A stretch of DNA of 37,034 nt from a virus, in IMG/VR virus record IMGVR_UViG_3300025013_000111, positions 1 through 37,034 of that record, one strand, 5' to 3'. The notes under the pieces were generated by a model that was not told where the DNA came from, did not search any database, and worked only from the letters and a program-made list of their open reading frames with translations. Below are positions 31,163 to 37,034 of this stretch, piece after piece (position 1 is the stretch's first letter; each line of letters starts with the position of its first letter). The translations under genes and the position numbers were made by a program.

Positions 31163-31713
31163 TCCGGGGCAAGGTGACCAGCGTCCTGCAGGGGCTGATT
31201 CAGCGCGTCAACGCATCCGTGTGGGGCGACGGCACCATCGACAACCGCGAGTTCTTCCAGCACTACGGCTACACTAGCCGCCCAAAGGCAGGCGCCGAGG
31301 TGATCTTCATCCGGCAGGGCAACAGCATCATCGCCATAGCCAGCGACGACCGCCGCTACCGCATCAGCCTGGAGAACGGGGAGGTCGCCCTCTACACCGA
31401 CGAGGGGGACAAGATCCACCTGAAGCGCGGCCGCATCATCGAGATCATCGGCGGGGAACAGGTCACGGTCAGCACTAAGGTTGCGGAGGTGCGAGCTACC
31501 ACATCCGCAACCGTCACCTCGCCCACCGTCACCGTCATTGCGCCGACTTCGGTCACCTTGGACACTCCGCAGGTAACCTGCACCGGTGACTTGCAGGTTC
31601 TCGGGAGTGCATTGGTTACCACAATTGTTTCTGAGGGAGCCCTGGCTATCCAGGCGGCTGGAGCCGTGACTATAGCTGGTGCCACAGTCGGCGTCACTGA
31701 AACCGGAGCATAG
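31159..31713 (+). CDS. baseplate spike protein (Mu gp45-like, gpV)
   Basis: The protein has 184 residues. An N-terminal OB-like part (GKVTSVLQGLIQRVNASVWGDGTID...FFQHYGYTSRPKAGAE) is followed by repeating Val/Thr strands (VTSPTVTVIAPTSVTLDTPQVTC), a beta-helical needle. It is the membrane-piercing tip. The start lies within the previous stop. Confidence 0.92.
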   Translation: MIRGKVTSVLQGLIQRVNASVWGDGTIDNREFFQHYGYTSRPKAGAEVIFIRQGNSIIAIASDDRRYRISLENGEVALYTDEGDKIHLKRGRIIEIIGGEQVTVSTKVAEVRATTSATVTSPTVTVIAPTSVTLDTPQVTCTGDLQVLGSALVTTIVSEGALAIQAAGAVTIAGATVGVTETGA

Positions 31714-31714
31714 G

Positions 31715-32965
31715 ATGATTCGTTATTTTTTTTGGGCCGTGCTGACAGTTGCTGTCGTATTTTTTGTTTCCCAGACAATAGCTTTGGCATTCACAGCCAA
31801 TGGCAAAAAGGTGGTTGCTGAAGGCGACCCAATCACTCTTTTTAAAACATTCACCGGCGCCCGGACCGTCACGGAAACGGAAAAAGCTAGGTGGACGTTC
31901 GGTAACCGCTCCACTCTTTTACAGGTCGGTGAAGCGGGGGGGATGCCGCTTTGGGCCGGAGCCCCATGGCCTGTGACCGGGAACGCATTGACGGCCACTA
32001 GACTGCAGACGGCGAGAACAATCAACGGGGTGAGCTTCGACGGGAGCGCCAACATTACGGTCGCCGATGCCACTAAGGAACCGATCATCGCCGCCGGGAC
32101 GACGGCGCAATACAGGAGGGGGGACAAGACTTGGCAGGCGTTGAACCCTCCGGCGGTCGGCCTCGGCAACGTGACCAACGACCAACAGGTGAAGCTGTCA
32201 CAACTGACGGGACTTACCACCGGCATATTGAAAAATACTGCCGGTGTCCTAAGCACGGCAGGTTCTGCCGACTTCCCGACCTTGAACCAGAGCACAACCG
32301 GAAACGCGGCCACTGCGACAAAGCTGCAGACGGCGAGAACAATCAACGGGGTGAGCTTCGACGGGAGCGCCAACATTACGGTCGCCGATGCCACTAAGGA
32401 ACCGATCATCGCCGCCGGGACGACGGCGCAATACAGGAGGGGAGACAAAACTTGGCAGACGTTGAATTCAGCTGCTGTCGGCCTCGGCAACGTGACCAAT
32501 GACCAGCAGGTGAAGCTGTCGCAACTGACGGGGCTCACCACGGGCATATTGAAAAATACCGCCGGTGCCCTGAGTACCGCAGGGGCCGTCGACTTCCCGA
32601 CCTTGAACCAGAGCACAACCGGAAACGCGGCCACCGCGACAAAACTGCAGACGGCGAGAACGATCAACGGGGTGAGCTTCGACGGTAGCGCCAACATTAC
32701 CGTGGCTGATCCAACTAAGATCCCATTGAGTGACGAAAATGTGATTTTCCTAAACCCTAGTGAAGGGGGGACCGTAATTTATTCACTCCCAACCTATGCA
32801 GGCGTGTCACCAACGGTTCGCTACAACATAAAAAATATCGGACAAGGGGGAGCAATAGTTAACACGGTGGACGGGAAAACTATCGACGGCCTTTCAACGA
32901 TGGAATTATTGCCCGGTGACCGCTGCAAATTAGCTAAAGACGGCACGAACTGGCAAAGCATATGA
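31715..32965 (+). CDS. tail-fibre-like repeat protein with a signal-peptide-like N-terminus
   Basis: The protein has 416 residues from ATG 31715. Its first about 26 residues (MIRYFFWAVLTVAVVFFVSQ, then ALAF) read as a signal or anchor sequence, encoded partly by a T8 run. It then has two full copies of a 107-residue repeat and part of a third, with the fibre motif TARTINGVSFDGSANITV. Its C-terminal about 75 residues (KNIGQGGAIV...LLPGDRC...DGTNWQSI) are shared with the gene at 34654. It sits between spike and gp46 genes, where Mu has no fibre. Whether it is part of the virion or exported is open. Confidence 0.8.
   Translation: MIRYFFWAVLTVAVVFFVSQTIALAFTANGKKVVAEGDPITLFKTFTGARTVTETEKARWTFGNRSTLLQVGEAGGMPLWAGAPWPVTGNALTATRLQTARTINGVSFDGSANITVADATKEPIIAAGTTAQYRRGDKTWQALNPPAVGLGNVTNDQQVKLSQLTGLTTGILKNTAGVLSTAGSADFPTLNQSTTGNAATATKLQTARTINGVSFDGSANITVADATKEPIIAAGTTAQYRRGDKTWQTLNSAAVGLGNVTNDQQVKLSQLTGLTTGILKNTAGALSTAGAVDFPTLNQSTTGNAATATKLQTARTINGVSFDGSANITVADPTKIPLSDENVIFLNPSEGGTVIYSLPTYAGVSPTVRYNIKNIGQGGAIVNTVDGKTIDGLSTMELLPGDRCKLAKDGTNWQSI
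31976..32710 (+). repeat. 321-bp tandem repeats in the fibre-like gene
   Basis: Copies begin at 31976 and 32297 with a partial copy from 32618; the period is 321 bp (107 codons). Long stretches are identical at DNA level, so the array is recent or homogenised by recombination. Such repeats can expand or contract in frame and vary fibre length. Confidence 0.9.
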
Positions 32966-32972
32966 GGGATAA

Positions 32973-33332
32973 ATGGACTTCGCTATTGCTATCAATAATA
33001 ACCAAGCCGAGCAGACCTTTGACAAGGCCATCGGCATCTTCAACAACATCTACCTGAGCCTTGCCATTAAAAAAGAGCACTGGTGGTTTGACCCGAACTT
33101 CGGCCTGCGTAATCGCGGCCGCATGAAGAACACCGAGAGCACCGCCCGCCTTATCCGCGAGGACTGCAAAGAGGCGCTGCAGTGGATCATCGACAGCGGC
33201 CGCGCTACATCGATAGAGGTCACCACCGAGAGGGACCGCAGACAGGACCTGAACCGATTGAAGATAGTGGTGGAGGCCACCCAAGCCGACGGCACGCGGG
33301 TGACCTTTGAGACATTTAAAGAGGTGGTTTAA
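32973..33332 (+). CDS. baseplate protein (Mu gp46-like)
   Basis: The protein has 119 residues in the gp46/gp25-like group, with WWFDPNFGLRNRGRMKNTESTARLIREDC and a C-terminal beta segment. It forms part of the baseplate wedge. The position, before the J-like gene with a TAATG overlap, is as in Mu. Confidence 0.92.
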   Translation: MDFAIAINNNQAEQTFDKAIGIFNNIYLSLAIKKEHWWFDPNFGLRNRGRMKNTESTARLIREDCKEALQWIIDSGRATSIEVTTERDRRQDLNRLKIVVEATQADGTRVTFETFKEVV

Positions 33333-34105
33333 TGCGCTTTCAAAAAACCTTTGACGAACTGTTAAACGCGATTCTGGCTGACTATCGGAACCAGTTCCCC
33401 GAGGCCGACACCTCCAAGGGGTCTCTGATCTTTATCAGGGCGGCCGCTCAGGCTTCAGCCATCTGGGGCCTGCACGAGCACCTGCAGTGGATTGCCGATC
33501 AAGCCTTCCCGGACACCGGCGACATTGAGGCCCTTGAGCATCATGCTTGGCTGCGCGGCGTCACCCGCAAGGCCGGGGAAACCCCTGCAGCACTACTCTC
33601 TCGGCTGCTCGACTATCTGCGCCGTCCGCCTGCAGGCGGCAACAAATACGACTACGTGAAGTGGGCGCTGGAAGTTACCAACGTGACGGCCGCCTACTGC
33701 ATCCCCCTGGGGCAAGGGGTAGGGAGTGTCGACGTGGTGATCGTCGCCGACAAAACAACCACAGGCTCGGACATTCCGGACCAAGATCTGCTCGATGAAG
33801 TGAAGAGCTACATCGAGGATCGCCGCCCGATAACCGCCAAATACACCAGAGTGCTGCCACCGACCATACTTACCCAGGATGTCACGATTAACACCATCGG
33901 GCCGAACGCCAACAAGCCGCAGATCATCGCAGATGCCGCCGCCTACCTGGAGGGGTTCATCCCAGGGCAAACCCTGTACCGGAGCCAGTTGGTGAACATC
34001 GCTCTGATCAACGGAGCCGACGATGCGACAGTCCTCCTGCCGGCCACCAACGTGGTGCCGACCACAACCCAGATGATTCGACCGGGAGAAATCAGTGCTC
34101 CATAG
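33332..34105 (+). CDS. baseplate J-like protein (Mu gp47-like)
   Basis: The protein has 257 residues. It shows the baseplate J pattern: FDELLNAILADYRNQFPEADTSKGS at the start, EALEHHAWLRGVTRKAG, and a C-terminal QTLYRSQLVNIALINGA. It joins the wedges of the baseplate. It is rather short for the family (Mu gp47 is about 360). Confidence 0.92.
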   Translation: MRFQKTFDELLNAILADYRNQFPEADTSKGSLIFIRAAAQASAIWGLHEHLQWIADQAFPDTGDIEALEHHAWLRGVTRKAGETPAALLSRLLDYLRRPPAGGNKYDYVKWALEVTNVTAAYCIPLGQGVGSVDVVIVADKTTTGSDIPDQDLLDEVKSYIEDRRPITAKYTRVLPPTILTQDVTINTIGPNANKPQIIADAAAYLEGFIPGQTLYRSQLVNIALINGADDATVLLPATNVVPTTTQMIRPGEISAP

Positions 34106-34643
34106 CGAAGCCCTGAAATTGCTGATCCCGTTGCGGCTTGACGGCCACTTCGACGCCGACCTTGCAGTCGAGGGCCTTGCCCTCGATCTGGTCGCGACAA
34201 ACTCCGAGCAGCTGCTGTCCGAGCTGTTCCCAAGCGGTGCCTATGAAACCCTCGCCGACTGGGAGCGCATCTACGGCTTGGCACCGGGACAGGATGATCC
34301 CCTGCAGCTGCGCCGGAACCGTATCATCCAGAAGATGCGGGAGCAGGGCCGACTTGACCCCGCCTACTTTGTCGGTCTGGCCGCAGCACTTGGCTACGAC
34401 ATCGTTATCGAAGAGCTGCACTCGATTATGGCCGGCTGGGGCTATGCCGGAGACGAACTGGGAGACGACGACTCCGACTGGTGCTGGCGCGTCTGGTACA
34501 GCGAGGCAGACAACGGCTACTACTTTCGCGCCGGCGAGTCCGAGACGGGCGAGTGCTTGAGTTACAGCTATTTTACAGTCTTGCAGAACCTATTCAACGA
34601 CCTGAAGCCAGCCGACACTTTTGTTGAATTTTTAGAAGTATAG
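34095..34643 (+). CDS. gp48-like tail protein (DUF2313/YmfQ)
   Basis: The protein has 182 residues with a GTG start at 34095 overlapping the preceding gene. It shows the DUF2313 pattern: LLSELFPSGAYETLADWERIYGL, LRRNRIIQKMREQGRLDPAYF, then WRVWYSEADNGYYFRAGES. In Mu-like phages this protein links baseplate and fibres. Confidence 0.9.
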   Translation: MLHSEALKLLIPLRLDGHFDADLAVEGLALDLVATNSEQLLSELFPSGAYETLADWERIYGLAPGQDDPLQLRRNRIIQKMREQGRLDPAYFVGLAAALGYDIVIEELHSIMAGWGYAGDELGDDDSDWCWRVWYSEADNGYYFRAGESETGECLSYSYFTVLQNLFNDLKPADTFVEFLEV

Positions 34644-34653
34644 AGGAGGGAAT

Positions 34654-35052
34654 ATGGAGCTCATAGCTAGCATTGACGGGCTTTTTCACGAAGGCAATCC
34701 TTCAGCGGGGCAGAAGGGAACAAAGGTTACGGCCGCTTGGCTCAATGCCATCCAGGAGATCGCAATAGGTTTGGGGGGAGACATATTAACTTCAGACGTG
34801 GAAATCACCTTGAGCAATGCGCACGGGGTGCTCTTTGTCAATCCAGCAGAAGGCACCTCAGTGACGTATCACCTGCCGGTCTACGGTTCTGTCGTGGATC
34901 TGAAGCGCTACAAAATCAAGAACATCGGGCAAGGCGGGGCATTGATCGATGCGGCCGACGGCAAGACCATTGATGGCGACTCCGTACTTCAACTTCTGCC
35001 CGGTGATCGCTGCGATTTAGCAAAAGACGGCACCAACTGGCAGACAATTTAA
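34654..35052 (+). CDS. fibre protein with shared C-terminal module
   Basis: The protein has 132 residues, with the tail-fibre motif KVTAAWLNAIQEIAIGLGG at 25-45. The C-terminal about 75 residues (IKNIGQGGALIDAADGKTIDG...LLPGDRCDLAKDGTNWQTI) closely match the end of the gene at 31715. It probably acts as a fibre or fibre adaptor. AGGAGGG precedes the ATG. Confidence 0.82.
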   Translation: MELIASIDGLFHEGNPSAGQKGTKVTAAWLNAIQEIAIGLGGDILTSDVEITLSNAHGVLFVNPAEGTSVTYHLPVYGSVVDLKRYKIKNIGQGGALIDAADGKTIDGDSVLQLLPGDRCDLAKDGTNWQTI

Positions 35053-35072
35053 TACATTCATAGGGGATAGTG

Positions 35073-37034
35073 ATGAAAAAAAAATTATTTGTACTGTTGC
35101 TACTGATGATGAGCGCGCTGCCGGCGCTTGCAGCCCCCACCAACACCAGTGGCCCCTGGGGGATTGATGCGAGTGGATTTAAAAACCTGTCCACTGCACT
35201 AGCGTCGCCTCTTACTGCCGGGCGCCCTGTCATAGTTTCCAAGCCTATGACCATAAATACCAAGACCACTGACAGATTTTTAAAGGTGACCAGGGACGGT
35301 TTGATAACCGTTGCCACAGGTAAGACACTGAAACTGTATGGGTCGTTCGAAGCGGGGAATTATCGTGCATTCTCATCCTCCAGCATAGTGAAGTTTGGCC
35401 CAGGGTCGCCGCCGATCAACCCCTACTGGTGGGGGATGGTTGCCGATAATTTAGAAGCTAGCGCCACGGCGAACACCGTGGCAATGAACAGGGCGGTGCA
35501 GTCAAACGTCGACCCGGTCAACCACGACATCAAAGTTATCGTGCCTCCGGGTACTTACTACATTGCTGCGCAGGGGACAGTCCCGTACAACGACGGCGTT
35601 TGGGATGATTCAACGTCGGCCCAACCCGAGCCCGTAGGCGTGGCAATCCCCCAAAACGTTACCCTCGAAGGCTACGGCGCAGTTCTCAGAGCAAAGGCTA
35701 CCGATTTTCCAAATTACGCCATACTTGCTTCCTTCAAGTCAAAAAACGTCCATATCAAGGGCTTCCGGTTAATTGGTGATCGTGCCGGCCATATCGGGAC
35801 AACCGGCGAATGGGGCCACGGTGTGTTCTTCCGTGATGTCTTGAAGTGCAGCCTCGAAGATGTCTCCTCGGTAGACATGTGGGGCGACGGCTTTGTGATT
35901 GGGGCGATGGCTGGCGGCTCCGGTTCTCAGGATGTAACTGCTACCAACTGTTTCGCCGACAACAACCGTAGGCAGGGGATGAGTATCACCGGGGGCAAAA
36001 AGATCAGCGTCATTGGAGGACGGTATTCCAATGCCAACGGGACTACGCCCAAAGCCGGGATTGACATTGAAACCAACCTGGCAGCATTCTCCGAGGACAT
36101 CCGTATTGTTGGAGTGCACTTTGAAGGCAACCAGTACACCGTACAGGCGTACAAAACTGACGGTTTGGTGATTGCCGGTTGCACAGCACGTAACAACGTA
36201 TTCAATTTCCCTGATTTTCGGGATCGGGTCTACAATGCCACAATCTCAAATTACACCAGCGTGGCGGGGGCAAGCACTACTCACGGAGTAGCCTGGGAAG
36301 GGGCGCTTGACCTGCGAAACGTTACCGTATCAGATAGCGTTATTGACGGCGGATCAACTGCAGCGGTGCTGTTCATCCTCTCTGAAGGTGCAACTCCTTG
36401 GCGTAATGTCCTCTGGAAAAGCAACAAACTTATCTTTTCTTCCGGCGCGCTCTCGAATCTGACGCGCTCTCCCTCCCCCAACACCACCTGGCGCTTCAAT
36501 GAGTTTATACTGCCGCCTGATCTCGCGGCGGCCGACTTGTCCGCGCTAGGACTGATCGGGGGCAAGGCTGTTGTGGCAAATATAGCCTCCCCAAGCTACG
36601 GCAATCTCTTCCGCAACAACTCGTCAACGCTCACAGTGGCGGATGTAATGGTCCAGTTTGGTTTGGGGTCTTATGCCAACCGCGGAAATCTCTCAACCGG
36701 TATATATATTAACTACGAAACGCCCTCTCTACTCAACGGGTGGGCCAGCGTGGCGGGGCGTCAGCCTTTCACCTTCTATCGTACAGATGATGGTAGGGTG
36801 CACCTCGCTGGGGTTATCGGTGGCGGGGCAACGGCATTTGACTCGCTGATAAGCAGCGTGCCGCCCGAATATGCGCCGAGCTCCACAGTCACGGTGGGTC
36901 TGATAGGGCTCAATGGGACCGCAGCCACACCTATGACCCTACAGATCAAGCCAGATACTGGTATCTACACTGGCCGGAACGCAGTGAATACCGAAGTCCC
37001 GTTAGACGGGATCAGCTGGATTCCAGCTTACTAG
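35073..37034 (+). CDS. tailspike with parallel beta-helix and signal-peptide-like N-terminus
   Basis: The protein has 653 residues from ATG 35073 (AGGGG 6 bases upstream; a GTG at 35070 is an alternative). The start MKKKLFVLLLLMMSALPALA is a classic Sec signal peptide with an AxA cleavage site, encoded through an A9 run. Residues about 115-430 read as pectate-lyase-like beta-helix rungs (NPYWWGMVADN..., IPQNVTLEGYGA...). The C-terminus ends in a beta-sandwich-like part (TFYRTDDGRVHLAGVIGGG). A host-polysaccharide binding or cutting role fits. A signal peptide on a spike is unusual. Confidence 0.82.
   Translation: MKKKLFVLLLLMMSALPALAAPTNTSGPWGIDASGFKNLSTALASPLTAGRPVIVSKPMTINTKTTDRFLKVTRDGLITVATGKTLKLYGSFEAGNYRAFSSSSIVKFGPGSPPINPYWWGMVADNLEASATANTVAMNRAVQSNVDPVNHDIKVIVPPGTYYIAAQGTVPYNDGVWDDSTSAQPEPVGVAIPQNVTLEGYGAVLRAKATDFPNYAILASFKSKNVHIKGFRLIGDRAGHIGTTGEWGHGVFFRDVLKCSLEDVSSVDMWGDGFVIGAMAGGSGSQDVTATNCFADNNRRQGMSITGGKKISVIGGRYSNANGTTPKAGIDIETNLAAFSEDIRIVGVHFEGNQYTVQAYKTDGLVIAGCTARNNVFNFPDFRDRVYNATISNYTSVAGASTTHGVAWEGALDLRNVTVSDSVIDGGSTAAVLFILSEGATPWRNVLWKSNKLIFSSGALSNLTRSPSPNTTWRFNEFILPPDLAAADLSALGLIGGKAVVANIASPSYGNLFRNNSSTLTVADVMVQFGLGSYANRGNLSTGIYINYETPSLLNGWASVAGRQPFTFYRTDDGRVHLAGVIGGGATAFDSLISSVPPEYAPSSTVTVGLIGLNGTAATPMTLQIKPDTGIYTGRNAVNTEVPLDGISWIPAY

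Noticed and set aside
35073-37034. Mom/Com DNA-modification genes at the right end as in Mu
   Set aside because: None is visible; the window ends with the tailspike, so such genes, if any, lie outside.

Overview
This window is an almost complete Mu-like (transposable, contractile-tailed) prophage, read mainly left to right. The gene order follows phage Mu closely: repressor, transposase A, transposition ATPase B, GemA, a Mor-type activator, lysis cassette, DUF3486, terminase, portal, gpF, gpG, protease/scaffold, capsid, gp36-gp38, sheath, tube, tail chaperones, tape measure, gpN, gpP, gp45-gp48 and fibres. Base composition is GC-rich with strong GC codon bias, and the style of the accessory genes suggests a Geobacter-type host (Desulfuromonadota). 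That host assignment is inference only. No prophage end, tRNA, rRNA or CRISPR array is visible.

Layout. Positions 1-1095 (minus strand) hold an S24-type repressor and a small membrane protein behind it, probably the lysogenic operon. Positions 1096-1305 are the control region, with a perfect 25-bp operator palindrome, extra half-sites, a consensus-like early promoter (TTGACA-17-TATTTT) and a 16-bp inverted repeat that brackets the whole region. From 1306 to 2351 four small genes alternate in strand. From 2410 to 11828 runs the early/middle operon: a probable regulator, MuA-like transposase, MuB-like ATPase, winged-helix and HTH proteins, DUF3164, a run of small Cys-rich proteins (one with a 14-copy GTCAG array), GemA and a Mor-family activator, closed by a terminator at 11891-11919.

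Late genes. Two near-identical dyads, TTTACGG-N2-CCGTAAA, lie exactly 22 bp upstream of similar -10-like hexamers. One is in front of the lysis genes (11921) and one in front of the protease/capsid genes (19967), the places of Mu's Plys and PI. I propose they are sites for the Mor-like activator. The lysis cassette (12064-13585) is followed by small late genes, packaging and portal genes and head genes, then tail and baseplate genes and finally fibres (to 37034).

Most unusual points. (1) The capsid protease/scaffold protein (20068-21366) carries an inserted domain with the cysteine pattern of a 2[4Fe-4S] ferredoxin between the protease and scaffold parts. The separately initiated scaffold form starts just after it. 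(2) Two fibre/spike genes (31715 and 35073) and one gene in the head region (23133) begin with Sec signal-peptide-like sequences, which is odd for virion parts assembled in the cytoplasm. (3) The GTCAG pentanucleotide array lies inside a coding region and could switch its reading frame. (4) The putative late-promoter code and the compact control region with interleaved opposite-strand genes look like a regulatory layout distinct from Mu's.
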